A stretch of DNA of 64,000 nt from Aegilops tauschii subsp. strangulata (GCF_002575655.3 NC_053037.3:141557207-141621206); one strand, 5' to 3'; counted from the stretch's first letter, positions 23,429 through 36,114 are shown. Notes: a model not told the origin generated them from the letters alone. Numbers and translations: made by a program.

Positions 23429-26400
23429 TTATTGATTCAAGAGAATGTTCATAGGTACACGGTTTGGGTCGTGGGGGTTACCCAACCAAACATGTCTACC
23501 CAAGCCTAAGTTACAGGAAAATTTGGTAAGATTAAGCGCCTTAAAATTAAAGTTTCTACGCTCATGACTAAAACGACAAGAAGTAAAGCTAGCACTACGC
23601 TCCATTATTTCATGTATGATAGCTCCATGAGGCCCTCCTGTCCCGTTCAAAATTTCCTTCACCACACCTTGACAGTCTGATGCCACCATAATGTGTTGAA
23701 GAGCAAGATCCTCAGCAAGTGACAGCGCTTCTCTGCAAGCATAAGTTTCCAAGATAAGCGGGTCAGTGATTCCCCGGTAAACAACCGCCGAAGATCCCAG
23801 AAAAAGGCCATCGGAGTCCCTGCACACTGCTGCAACAGCTCACCCATGTCTGGACTTTGCCACTGCACCATCAGCATTGATCTTGGAGAAACCCGCTGCC
23901 AGAGCCAACCACCTATTAGCTTCAGCCTGGGGTGTCAAAGTAACAGGTGGTCGGGCCTCCAACTTAGCCAACTGATCCAGCTCAGAGATGAAGTTATTCA
24001 CAAAAGAAGCCATTTGGTGAGGACTCTGGAAGATAGACTCGTAGACTGCCTTGCGGCGTGCATACCATATCGACCATAACGTCACAATCAACCGAGTGAA
24101 ACTCGCCTGATCAAGAGTATCATACAGTTCAAAGATCCAGCACTTAGCACTCGAATTTTCATTGGCACTCATTGTAGCCACAAGGGACTCATCTGATAAT
24201 GCCCAAATGCACCTAGACATCGTACAAGAGAGTAGTGCATGTCGCCAAGAATCCTCGACCCCGCATAGCGGACAGGAGTTGCGATCTGCCATGTTCCTCT
24301 TGTGCAACACATCAATTGTAGGCAGAGAATGACGAGCCAACCTCCAAACAAACACCCTCACCTTAGAAGGGACGTGGAGCTTCCATATTTTTGCCCAAGA
24401 CTTCTCCTCCGTTGCAGTATTGGAAGCCCCGGACCGGCCCTTGAGCCAATCATCTTGCTGTAGTTTAGTTTTGACTAAAAATTTATATGCTGAACTCATA
24501 GAGAATTTACCCTTGCTATCCGGGTACCAAGCCCAAAAATCTTCCAAGTTCCTTGCGCACACTGGTATCTTGAGGATTGCGTCCGCATCAAACCGAAGGA
24601 AAACCGATCGAATCAATGGTTCTTTCCATGTAGCAGCCGCTGGAAGGAGCAGTTCCGCAACTTTTCTAGGTGGTGAAGCTACCAGCGACGTTATAAGCCT
24701 CGGTACTGTTTCCTTCGGTATCCAGTTGTCTTCCCAAATATCTGTCGTCTGACCATTGCCAATTCGCCGAATGAGCCCTTGCTTAAGCACATCTCGGCCC
24801 TCCAGTATAGCGCGCCAAATCTGCGATGGTCGAGCCCCCAACTCCGCCTCAAGAAGTGACTTTTCTGGGAAATAAGAGGCTTTCAGGATTCGAGCACTTA
24901 AAGTCTCATGTTCCTGCAAGATACGCCATGCTTGCCTTGCGAATAGCGCCAAATTGAACAGCTCTAGGTCTCTGAATCCAAGACCTCCCAAGTGTTTTGG
25001 TCTAGTCATCACATCCCATGAGACCCAAGCTGGCTTACGCTCTCCCTTCTTGCAACCCCACCAAAATTTGCGAATAATGGACTTTAAGTGATCACACAAG
25101 CCTCGAGGTAGTTTAAAGCAAGACATCGAGAAGACCGGGATTGCTTGGGCGACAGATTTGATGAGCACCTCTTTGCCTCCACATGATAAGCATTTACTCA
25201 TCCACCCCTTCACCTTATTTCAGACTCGGTCACTCAAATATTTAAAAGTGCCCTTCTTAAAGTGACCAACATCCGTCAGCAATCCCAAATACTTATCACT
25301 CAATGTTCATTAGGAACATGCAAGAAACCCTTGACTGCATTGCGTACTATCTCCGGTGTCCCTCTACTGAAGAAAATAGATGACTTGTCCCTATTAACTC
25401 TCTGCCCCGACGCCAAGCAATATGCATCCAATAGGTTTGATACTGATTCTGCTCCATTAATACTCGCCCTGAAGAACATCAGGCTATCATCCGCGAATAG
25501 AAGGTGGTTCACCGGCGGAGCCGTTGGGGCCACCTTAATGCCGCCGAGCTGGGATGACTGATTTTGGGGTTTTAAAAGGCACGAAAGGCCCTCCGCTGCC
25601 AACAAGAAGAGATACGGAGAGATAGGATCTCCCTGACGAATACCTCATGAAGGTCTAAACTCCTCTGATTTAACTCCATTAAACATAACTGTGAAGGAAA
25701 CCGAGCTCACCATGTTCATAATTATATTAACCCATGATGTGGCAAACCCCAGTTTCTGCATGATTGCCCTGAGATACTCCCACTCAACTCTGTCATAAGC
25801 CTTCATCATGTCGAGTTTTAGTGCACAGTAACTATTGTTCTTTGACTTGTTTCTTTTCATAAAATGAAGACACTCATATGCAGATATGATGTTATCTGTG
25901 ATGAGCCTGCCTGGGACAAAAGCTGACTGCTCCTCAGATATAATGTCAGGAAGAATCACTTTGAGACGATTAGCAAGCACTTTTGAGGCAATCTTGTAAA
26001 AAACATTGCATAAACTAACGGGTCTGAACTGTGTCAAAAGAGTGGGATTTGGTACCTTTGGGATCAAGACTAGCATTGTATCATTTAAACACTCCGGGCT
26101 CTCCTCTCCCTGAACAATGCTCAGGACCGCCCTAGTCACTGCCTCACCACAAATGTCCCAGTGCCTCTGAAAGAAATGTGCAGGATAACCATCTGGGCCT
26201 GGCGACTTAGTTGGAAACACCTAGAATAGGGACTCCTTCACTTCCTTCTCCATAAACGGGGCTGTCAGAATAGCATTCATCTCGCCTGTTACCTTAGTCG
26301 GGACGTGTTGGAGCTCCTCATTCATCCCCTGCACGCCCTCGGAAGTGTAAAGATTTTTGTAGAACTGTAGGGCAAGCTGTTGCATCTCTGTAGGATCATC

Positions 26401-27594
26401 CGTGAGCTGACCATCCGCCCGCTGCAGCGCCTTGATATGGTTCTTCCTTCTTCTCATAGATGCTCGCAAGTGGAAGTAGTGGGTGTTCCTGTCTCCCTCT
26501 GACAACCATTGGACCCTGGATCGTTGCCGCCACATCAATTATTCCTCACGCATATACAATTCTATAAGGCGATCATTTATCTTGATCTCGGCTCCGGATG
26601 GACCTGTCCTCTGTGCTACACTTCGCAGCCTCTCCAGCTCTTTCTTCAAAGTCCAAATTTCTCCTCTGACACTGCCAAAAGTTGCCTTTGACCAATCCCC
26701 CAGGTTATGTGCTAGCGCATCAAGCTTTGCCCGAACCTCACCAATTGTCAAGCTCGGTCCATTATCCCAAGCTGCCTGAACAGTCTGTTTTAGTTCAGCA
26801 TGTGTGTCCCACATCACCTCGTAGCGGAACAATTTATCCTCTCTCCTCCTTGGAATATCCAACTGCACCAAAAGAGGTGAGTGATCTGAAGTGGCCGCCG
26901 TGAGGTGCTGGACCACAGCGTCCGGGAACTGATCGCACCATTGAACTGAGCCCAGAGCTCTATCTAGGCGAACCCTAGTATAAGACCCTCCTGACACTCT
27001 TTTTTCAAACGTCCATTTTGTTCCTTTATATCCAAGGTCTACAAGGCCACAAATGTCAACTGCATCTCTAAAACCTTGTATCTGAGATTGGCTTCTAGTA
27101 CCGATCCCATCAAACTCATCATGCCTCAAAACTTCATTAAAATCTCCCATGCACAGCCAAGGAAGATCATGTAACGTTGATAGGTTCTTCATCGTGTCCC
27201 AAGTATGGTGGCGTAGGTGGGTCTGTGCCTCTCCATAGAAACAAGATAGTCTCCACGCTTCACCACCAAGACCACAAAGTTTTACATCTATATGATACTT
27301 CGAGTAACCCAAATGCTCAATCTTTATTTCATTGTTCCAAAAAATAGCCAAACCTCCACTTCTACCGGAGGAATCAATAGCAAAAGAGTTGTTATATCCT
27401 AAAGTACTCGCTAGATTTTCAGCTCTAACTCCACTAATCTGAGTTTGCACAATACAAAGTACTCTAGGGGCAAACTTAATCGCGAGTTCGCGAAGCTCTT
27501 GAACTGTCGGGGCATTGCCAATCCCGCGACAGTTCCAACACAGGAGATTCGTTGAGTCCGGCGATCCTCCCCTGAGGAGGTCGCCGATTTTGCT
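23429..27594 (-). pseudogene. LINE ORF2: endonuclease, reverse transcriptase, zinc-binding domain and RNase H
   Basis: The endonuclease starts with LLCWNCRGIGNAPTVQEL (about 27549) and has LPWLCMGDFNEVL and SDHSPLLVQL. The reverse transcriptase has FPTKSPGPDGYPAHFFQRHW, FRPVSLCNVFYKI, LKLDMMKAYDRVEW and HLLFADDSLMFF, with the FADD catalytic core intact. A C-terminal zinc-binding region includes RNSCPLCGVEDSWRHAL. RNase H has INADGA, ETYACREAL and ASDCQGVV. In-frame stops lie at 26539-26541, 26221-26223, 25645-25647, 25220-25222 and 23840-23842. A frameshift lies near 25300-25310. No ATG precedes the conserved endonuclease start until 27450. Not functional. Confidence 0.93.
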
Positions 27595-27599
27595 TCAAT

Positions 27600-28544
27600 A
27601 GTTTTCTGGCCCGAGGGGGCCTTCTTCACACCCCCGTTGCCGCTTCTGTCCACCGCCTGTATTAGCTTCGATCTCTTCTGTTCCTGCTTTGGTGGAGGGC
27701 TGGGCGGCAGCTCCTCCACCCCACCTTTGGCCTTGACAACAAGCGCCAGCTCTGAGCCTGAGACGGGTTTTGGCTCAAGCTGGCCCTGTACCTCATTCGA
27801 AGAGCGCTTTCGGTTCAGATCGCCCTCCTCCATTTCAGTATCCTCATAAGAGGCTTCCTCCGATGCTTGGTCATCCCGTGGTGCTGCCTTTGCTATGTTT
27901 TTGGACTGTTGCTACTTACTGCTCCTCATTTTGGTCGCCCAACTGGTTGTGGCTGGAGCCCGCAGGTTCTTGAAAACCAGGGCCGAAGGAGGATGAACTC
28001 CATCTCCGTGTTCCTTGAACTGATGACCCATCATGCCACAAACCTGACACCAATCCGGTAGCCTTTCATATCTCACAGCAAAGATCTCATGTTCACCCCC
28101 ACGAATGATGGATGTTGCCTTTTTCAGGGGGTACCGCACATCAAGCCTGGCCCTTACTCTGAAGAAATTTCCCTCGAAGTCAAAAGAGGAAGGTTCTGAG
28201 TCCACAAATTCCCCTAGTTTTGAAGCCAAAGCTTTAACCTTCCCATGATACGCCATCAGGAGGTCAATGATACGAGCCCAAACATCAAACGTGAAAAGTT
28301 CCACAGTCGATGGCTTAGTGAATCCATCATATGGAGCTATGATCACCGGGTTGCCCTTATAGTGCCACGGTCCACCCTGCGTCACCGTCTCCCAATCCCC
28401 CAGGCAATCAAATTTCATGATGAATAAATTATCCTCTAGGGTTTTGATCTTCACCTCCCTAGCCAGATCCCATGCAGCCCGCATCGTACGGAAGAACCCG
28501 TAGTTACTGAAATCTTTGTCCATGTGAACTCGCACCAAGATCAT
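27600..28544 (-). pseudogene. LINE ORF1: DUF4283-type protein with a zinc-knuckle region
   Basis: From MILVRVHMDKDFSNYGFF (28544) it shows the plant LINE ORF1 fold: RTMRAAWDLAREV, WETVTQGGPWHYKGNPVII, DVWARIIDLL, then RYERLPDWCQVCGMMGHQF with a CxxC...H knuckle. A TAG at 27912-27914 interrupts after MRSSK. The same frame reopens with an acidic, Lys/Pro-rich tail (AKAAPRDDQASEEASYEDTE) and runs on to 27411, overlapping the ORF2 frame. Residues EEDLR directly upstream, behind a stop, look like genuine ORF1, so the real N-terminus is damaged. Confidence 0.88.
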
Positions 28545-28565
28545 TCAACGGAGGTCCTCTTCCGC

Positions 28566-29157
28566 CGGCGCCGCGCGCCGGAAATGGGGGGGGGGGGGGG
28601 CGTGAACACTGGTGCTGCTGGTGACTAGGAGCGAGGCAAAGTGACGTGGCGGCCAGGTTTCGTGAGGGGAGCGACGTGGCGGCGAGGTGAGCTTTTTTCT
28701 TTCTTTTTTTTGAGAAGGGCGGCGAGCTGAGGTAGGTAATGATTTCGCACCACTAGGCCGTATCACCCACCATACCAAAGGCTCCGGGCCCTTCACCAGC
28801 ACATTGGGCCTTAAGCAGGAGCCCACGACGTCAGACCAAATCTCATCTTTTCCAACTGCTCGATCCCTTCACCGCACCGCACGCATCACTTCCCCTGCTT
28901 CCTCCGACCAGATCGAGCTGCTGCTGTCCGCCCACGCCCACGGCCAACCCACGCACCACCGTCAGAGTGAGCTCCCCTGCATCCTCACGACCCCTCTTTC
29001 TGACACACTGGAGATTCATACAGTGAGAGAGAGAGTGCAGAGCAAGGCAGTGCGAGCAACCAGGCGGAGCAGAGCAGACGGGGAATTATTAGTGACGACA
29101 GCACTAGCAGAGCACAGACACCACGGCAGAGCTGATCAGAGCTGCTAATCTAGAAGA
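28566..29157 (+). promoter_or_regulatory. Upstream region and 5' leader of the reticulon gene
   Basis: Nearly 600 bp between the LINE 5' end and the reticulon ATG. It holds a G run (about 28586-28600), two GACGTGGCGGC repeats (28643 and 28673), a CT-rich block (28690-28710) and, nearer the gene, CT-rich leader-like sequence with GA repeats (29020-29036). I see no clear TATA box. The transcription start is unknown. Confidence 0.4.
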
Positions 29158-32100
29158 ATGCAACAGCTGGGGGCCGCCACGCCCAGCACGAGAAGGCGCC
29201 TCACGGTGCCGAGGCGGTCTCCCGCGGCGGCGTCGGTGTGGGAGACGCGGATGGAGATGGACGAGGTGAAGGGCGGCGTCAAGGTCTTCAGCGAAGGCGC
29301 CGACGACGCCGACGAGGAGGGCATGCGGGTGTACAGCCGCCTGCGACGGAACCAAAGCGACGGCGGCGGCGCGGGCGCGGGCGCCGGGACGGCTGCGGCG
29401 GCCAAGAAGCGGAGGAACTGGAAGGCGTCGGAGCCGGTCACGGCGATCGGGGAGCTGCGCAAGTCGCGCTCCGACGCGGCGGCGACGGGGGCGGTGGCCA
29501 AGCGGGCGGTGGCGAGGGTCACCACGCCGGAGAAGAAGCTGGCGGCCGAGGTGAAGGAGGTGGTGGTGGTGGAGGTGGAAAAGGCGCCATTACCGCAACC
29601 CAAGGACATCGAAGAGGAGGCAGAGGAGGACCAGGAGGAGTGGGAGGAAGAGCTGGAAGCAGAAGAGGAGGAGGAGGAGGAGAAGGAGGTGCTAGATCAG
29701 GATCAGACGGCCATTGACGAGGACGAAACTGATCAGGCGACAGCTCCGAATCAAGGCAAGAAATAAATTCGTCGATTGTTTCCGTCTGATTCCTTTCTTG
29801 ATGAACCAATTTTGCAAATGCGATCTTGATTTGGCGTCATGCTGCAGAGGACGAACAAGATCTTGCGCCACCGACAAAAAGTGAGAGCAAATTCGGATTT
29901 TGCTTTTTTCCTTTTCGTTCTCGATTTGGCAATTCTTCTTGTGTTGTGATGGTGGGATTATCTGTGCAAGTGCAGGAGCGATCAGGCCTGTGGCAGCACC
30001 GACTGAAGATGAGAGAGCGGCCAATCCAGAGCCAGTGAAACTTGCTGCGGCCGTCAATCTCCGGTCGATGAACCCAGAGCCCATGACCCCTCCCGGTGAA
30101 TTTCTCCTCCCTGGATGCAGAACGGTGCGAATTCATCTGAATTTTTAGTCCATTTTTCCTGACTTGCTTTCTCGGTCGTCCCAAAATTCAGTGAAGAAGA
30201 AGCCGACTCCGGTGGTAATCCACAGAACGGACCCAGAGCCGGCAAGAACTTCTCCAGGTAACTTTGTTGCGAATTTTCCAAGAGAAATTCGGAATGCAAT
30301 TTGCATTTCCTGAGTTAATGTTAATCGGCTACTTCAAATAAGAGAAATTATTGGTGTTGTTCAGAGAAGAAAGCTTCGCCGGTAATCCGCCGACATTTCC
30401 CCAAGCAAGAGCCTGTGGATAATCCCCCTGGTGAGTCTCATTTGCCTGTTCGGCCGTTCATTCTCAGTTCTTGGTCTTCTTCTTATTTAGTGGTTTATCG
30501 TTGCATTTTTGTTGGTTTTAAAGAGGAAGAAGAGTATGAGGAGATCCAGGGCAGGCCGTCAGCTCTTAGCACAAGCAATCGAAGAATGCAGAACATTGGT
30601 TAGTGCTGTATTACGCGCTTTTTGTACCAGCTTGCCGCTTTTACTCTATTTTTTTCAGGTTAAAAAAAATAGATTTGATGGTTTTTTCTTTGTTTATTTT
30701 TGGCGCTGTCTTTTTCAGTGGATTTGGTAATGTGGAGAGATGTGTCAAAGTCTGCATTTGTGTTTGGATTCGGGACCTTTTCGCTCATCTCCTGCTCCTA
30801 TGCCAAAGACCTAAACTTCAAGTAAGTTACTGCATTCTTACTCTTATCAAGCGGCAAAGAAATTAACAATTTAGCTGTAAATTATCTAAACATCCCTTTA
30901 AAATCTCTCAATCGCACAGCACAATAACAGCAGCTTCGTATCTAGGCCTGGTCTACCTTGGTCTAAGATTCCTTTGCAAGTCCTTACTCAACAGGTAATT
31001 AAAAAAATCTCAAATCAGTTTACCTGCATAATCTTCCCCTGTGTACTATTAGTACTAATTAATCCACCTTTGTGTTGAAATGCTTCCAGAGGTGAGAGTG
31101 TGGAGTGTGATGATGAGACGAATAATGAGAGGTCCCACTACCTGGTTGGTGAGGAGGATGCCGTCTGGCTGCTGAGGCTTGTGCTGCCCTACGTCAACGA
31201 GGTGCTCCTGAACCTCCGGTCCCTCTTCTCCGGCGAGCCAGCGACCACCATGAAGGTAAAAACCAGAATGTACTACTACTACCAGCTAGCACCGGTAGCA
31301 TAGTGCATGCATGCGTCTCTAGATTTGTACTGACAGAGCGACACATGTGCTGCAGCTGGCGCTGCTGCTGTTTGCAATGGCCCGGTGTGGTAACTTTGTC
31401 ACCCTCTGGACCCTGGCCAAACTGGGTACGTATCCTTCTCTCTCTGTCTAGTCTTCTCTTCCCGTGGAGCATCTTCTGTGCTTCATTTCACCATGTAGCT
31501 AAGCTAAGTGAATATGGGCATTTTCTTAGAAAAATGCAGGTTACATTCTCTGGCGCACAGCCTAGCTTTAGTCGTATATGTGTGTTAGGACGGACCACAG
31601 GCATCAACTAGTGCTGCTGTTACTGACTTTTTTGTGCCTGTGATGTGATCCGTTGGTGGTTTTGCAGTGTTCTTTGGCATCTTCACCATTCCCAAGGTGT
31701 GCTCCTCCTACTCCACGCAGCTCGCCAGATATGGTAATAATATCTTCGCAGCGAAAGCTCTCCTTTTATATGTTAATAATATCTTCGCATTTTTCGACCA
31801 AAATGCCACGCACAAAGCAACTTACCTACCTCGCTGAAATGTTCCTCGCCGAATTTCAACCATTATTGGGATTAATTTGGTGTTATTGTATGCCTTACAT
31901 TTTTCCATGGGGATGGCCGCTTTGGTTTTTAATATGATTGTGGTTGTTGGATCCAAGTTTTGTTCACTGCGACATGGTAGTACTACACATTTTTTACTGG
32001 TCCCCATGGTACAGTGGCAGCATGTGCGTAGGTAAAGGACTAGGTAAAATTAATGTGCAATGTAAATTGTGAGCAGGACAGAAGAATTTTATCACGATAG

Positions 32101-34881
32101 TAGTACTACACTACACTGAATATAAATTTTATCATCCGTGTGTATACCTACTACCAGTAGTACTCCGCTATAGCATCAGTAGTGTACTAGATTAATTACA
32201 TCTTGTGCTGTCAGCATCCCTTATTCTGCCATATGGGTACTTGTGCTTGCATATGTAGTATTAGGTAAAAAAATAGTATAACAACCACAACTACTGGTAA
32301 AAGCATGCATTAGCTAATAAATTAAGAGGCGAGCTAGACCAAGGTTCATGGATGGGGTAGACAGTATACTGATTCGGTAACTTTTAGCTTTGGAGAAAAT
32401 GTCCCGTCAAAAGGGAAAAGGTAAATTATGTAGGCCCAGAGGTAACTTTGCGTGGGAGAGGGAGCATGCCTGGTTATTTTCTCAACCTTTTGCACGTGGT
32501 GTATGTCGTTGATGCGGTGGCTCAAGCTACAAAGATATGAAAATTGCACGATAGATGCTGTACGCCTGTACTCCAGGTAGCCCCCACTTTGTCTACTTTT
32601 CTTCTTTCCTGGATAATTGCCCGTTGCAAACCGGGGCATCAATATTCCTGTAGGTTAACCTGTGGTCTACCTGCCATATTAATGTGATTGGGTAAAAATA
32701 GATTTTATTTTATAAACACTTATTATTTGGTAAGAGATGGGCCAGTTGAGGCGGTTTTTAGAGAAAACCGGTGAAAAACAGAGATAAGGTAAAAAAACAG
32801 GGAGACTGGGAGAGTGAGGGGAAACATAAATAGGAAATGCTTTATTTTAAATTTATAAATTAAGTTTGACAACAGAACCTTACATCTTTTTTTAAATTTA
32901 TAAATAGGACATGTTTTATTTTTAGTTGGAGAGAGTATGGAAAAGTGAAAAGAATCTCACCAACTGCTGACGTTGGTCTCATCAGTAGTGTTGTGTCTCA
33001 TCATTGGTGTCGTTATGTGTTAATTTAGTGACTGAAAAACTTTGCCACATGTTACCGTTAATTAAAATAGTATTGATTTAGTTGCGTCAGCTTTTGCAAC
33101 TGACAACGCAATTTAAATTTCTAGTGGTTTGGATATATGCACCCTTAGTTTAGTTGGTGCAGAGGGCGGGGTAATAAAACTTCGATCTTTTGAATAAAGC
33201 TTTGCTGTATCTTCTAAACTACATTGAACATAAACTCACTGATTGGCCACTGACTGAACCATTACTCAAATGACACGGGTCTTCAGGTGAGGAGTGGCTT
33301 ATACTTCAACTTGTCAACCATCTGCAAAGCTAGACTCACAAAATGTTGGCCTCTCAAGTCTCAACTATGTTTTTTTGGGTAATGCATACATACTATCAGT
33401 ACTGAAAGTTTCCTCCTAGCTTTGTCCTGTTTTTGCATGTGTAGTGTTGGCACTCAGATCCCATCCAAACAAACGTCCCTCTCTAGATCTAATCCCCACC
33501 TTCCTTTGTGGCCCCTAGGGCCCCTGTTTGTTCACCAACTCTGACCAACAATAACAGTAATGAATCTATAGTAGTGCTAGCTGATCCTCTAAAATATTAG
33601 GTGTGTTATGAATGATGTTCTGTTGTTTTACCATAACCCACTTCTTCGGCTCCCAGAGGCACTGCCTGGAAGTGGATCCATCATGGAGTGCCGCAGATCT
33701 TCAGGCCAGCAGTTCATAGTTGTGTGACCTACTGTTTCATATGATGAAGTTGATTGTGATGATGAATGTTGCATCATAGATAGTTTAACGATTCTATCAG
33801 AGTCATCAAGTCCATTAGTGACTTCACTGATTTGTTAAGGTGGTAGATAGCTTGTCGCTGTCCAAACACATATATGTGCGCATATTTTTTTTTACAATTC
33901 ATATCTAGTTTTTTTTGTGCTCATCTTGTATTATCTTACCGAAAATTAGATTTTGGACAGATAACCATTCGGGCATATACAACAAAGAAGGTCGCTATAC
34001 TGGCTAGATCTAGTAGTTGATGCCGTTGACTACCAACCATTTCATTAAGCCTAAGTTTTTTGTTTGCTTTCCAAATGAGAAAAAGTTTAGACGAAGATGA
34101 AGAAAAATATATCATGAAGTTCCATCGTTTCCCTAAGTGACACCAACTACATTAGTTCTATTGACCCAACTATACTTGTGTGCGGTAGTTTAAAAAAAAA
34201 TAAAAAACCTATACTTGTGTGCTTCATCCTGGTGGCCAATTATATCCGAATCTCCAAAATATGTAAGACACCAGGAACCATAAACCCATGGCGCCTAGTC
34301 CATCCTCAGAAAAGAAATAAAGAAAGAGGGAAACATCAGATGAAATTGAGGACATGTTCTAGAAATTAGCGTAATTTTACTTACTAAATTGCTTTGTTGT
34401 CCATGCATGCCAGGCAAGTTTTGGCTGGAGAGGTTCAGGGATGCATGGGAGTCTTGCTCCCACAAGAAGGCGGTTGTCGCAGCCGTCTTCACCCTCGTCT
34501 GGAATGTTTCCTCCACGGTGGCTCGTGTCTGGGCTGGTAATCTCTTCTACCCGCGCATGGCATGGCATGGCATCTTTGACAAGAACGTTAACCATGTATG
34601 TTTGACATGTTTGTGCAGTGTTCATGCTGGTGGTGGCGATGAAGTGCTACCAGCAGCGCATGATGGAGTTCGGCTGGAGCAGCTCGGTGGAGGAAGCCGC
34701 TGAGAACGATGAGCCGCAACAGCAGCAGGAGGAGTCTCCCGCTAAACCTGTCCAGACAGAGAAGGCACATGATCAAGGGTCACATGGCTTCGTGGCGGCG
34801 CGGCACCGGCGAATGCCGGTCTCCGGCGAGTTCGCCAGGGAGAGGCTGAGGGCGAGAGGCGGCATCCAGCCAAGGTGTTAG
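29158..34881 (+). CDS. Reticulon-like protein, plant RTNLB class with a long N-terminal extension (13 exons)
   Basis: Deduced 607-aa ER membrane protein that shapes tubules. Exons: 29158-29755, 29848-29880, 29976-30095, 30192-30257, 30365-30430, 30524-30598, 30719-30821, 30920-30994, 31090-31255, 31356-31425, 31668-31733, 34414-34536, 34619-34881. All phases agree. Intron 1 uses a GC donor (CAAG|GCAAGA); the others are GT-AG. The N-terminal about 319 residues are charged, with a Glu-rich stretch (about 165-190). The reticulon domain starts at VDLVMWRD (about 320). Its two hydrophobic hairpins are around GTFSLISCSYA...YLGLVYLGLRF and LALLLFAMARCG...FFGIFTI. A soluble C-terminal tail (about 525-607) follows. 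It resembles the RTNLB17/18/21 type. ATG 29158 is the first in a leader with stops. It faces the SINA gene. Confidence 0.93.
31734..34413 (+). other. Large intron 11 of the reticulon gene (2.68 kb)
   Basis: Far longer than the other introns (75-330 bp). Bases 31733-31795 contain a short duplication of 'ggtaataatatcttcgca'. The rest is AT-rich with no ORF of interest, no clear TIR pair and no RNA gene that I can recognise. The size suggests old transposon insertion that I cannot delimit. Confidence 0.6.
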
Positions 34882-35671
34882 TTGTGTACACCGGACCTTG
34901 TGGTGTGGGTGTTCTCCTTATGTTGAAGAATTCGGTAGTGGCAAAAGCAATAATAAGATCGACCATGAAATAGTAATCACATCTATGAATTGTGAATGAT
35001 GAACACTAGGTTTTTAGGGAACCACCAAACATTCTAGTCATTTGTTTCATGCGTCCGCTACAGGCAAAGGAGTCCGATGTCAGCCTAGGTTGTTTCCTCC
35101 TTTTGAAAATTCAAAATGTTCTGTAGTATCTCAAATTATCGGTGCGGTTAAAATTGCCTTTTCACCATTAAATTAAATTCGTCGCAACGAGATTTTCCAA
35201 TGACCTTTTTTGTTAAAAATTATCAAAAGATTTAATGGAACATACTAATGGTAGGCCCCTCAAATTGTTGAGGAAACGTTAGACTTCTGATGCATTCCTC
35301 CTAGCCTAGATTTTCACAACATTTTCTGGATCAATGCCTACTTCTTGAACTTGAAATATCTGTATCCCTTCTTCAATAAGTGGAATGTTTCGCTTGAGCA
35401 TCTACTTTGGCGCAAAAAGGCTAGGACGCGGGTTCTTGCAGAGGAAAGCTCAACCAATGTCAGATGCAAAGCCCCGCACCTTATTAAGATCATATTGACA
35501 TCCTCCCCTAAAAAAAACGCCAGTTCTTTCCTACTCGGTCTATAGCTTGGTTTTAGAATCTTATTCTCCTCGGCCGCTTCCCATCTTCCTCTCAATCCTT
35601 AGCTTTTAAGGTATGGTTTACTACATTCGTCGATATTACTCCTTCTAGCTGGCTATTATCTCGCAGAATAC

Positions 35672-35756
35672 TACTCCCTCCGTAAACTAATATAAGAGCG
35701 TTTAGAATACTAAAGTAGTGATCTAAATGCTCTTATATTAGTTTACAGAGGGAGTA
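35672..35756. mobile_element. Stowaway MITE (81 bp)
   Basis: 35674-35754 starts CTCCCTCCGTAAACTAATA and ends with its near-perfect inverted complement (TATTAGTTTACAGAGGGAG). TA is duplicated on both sides. It is a near-complete hairpin typical of Stowaway (Mariner) elements in Triticeae. Confidence 0.92.
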
Positions 35757-35847
35757 TTAACGTTGGGGAAAGCACCGCTCTCAACTCACCCGAAGGATGA
35801 TAAGTAAAATCATTAGTACTTAACAGAGCGGTATCTAACCGAAAAGG

Positions 35848-35910
35848 GACACTTATTACAACTTTGTATTAGTACAAAGTTGAGACACTTATTTCGGGAC
35901 GGAGGGAGTA
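35848..35910. mobile_element. Stowaway MITE remnant
   Basis: Contains the internal palindrome acaactttgtattagtacaaagttg and a right terminus GGGACGGAGGGAG followed by TA. The left terminus is missing. Confidence 0.7.
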
Positions 35911-36114
35911 CATTGGAGGACATGGTTTAGAAAATTGAATCGGCGAGGCTGTCGGTTCAGGTTTTTACTGGTCGGACCACCGGTTCATTGGTTCATTTCC
36001 GACAAAAACCAGAATATTTAAGGCAATCATATCAAATGAATACATGTAATATTGGATGCAAACCATTAATAAATCACAAAGTGTTGTTGGCCTAGTTGGT
36101 TGGCTGCCTTGCCT

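Larger units (their letters stand above)
23405..28565 (-). mobile_element. L1-type LINE, minus strand, probably 5'-truncated
   Basis: The 3' end is at the left: a T9 run at 23405-23413, i.e. a minus-strand poly(A) tail after the RNase H frame. ORF1 (nucleic-acid binding) lies at 28553-27600 and ORF2 (endonuclease, RT, RNase H) at 27594-23429, in canonical order. The 5' boundary is placed near 28565, where the ORF1 similarity (EEDLR before MILVRV) fades into a GC-rich sequence with a poly(G) run. I could not find a convincing target duplication. Confidence 0.9.

Noticed and set aside
29145..29609. 154-codon minus-strand ORF opposite reticulon exon 1
   Set aside because: It is an antisense shadow of the GC-rich first exon.
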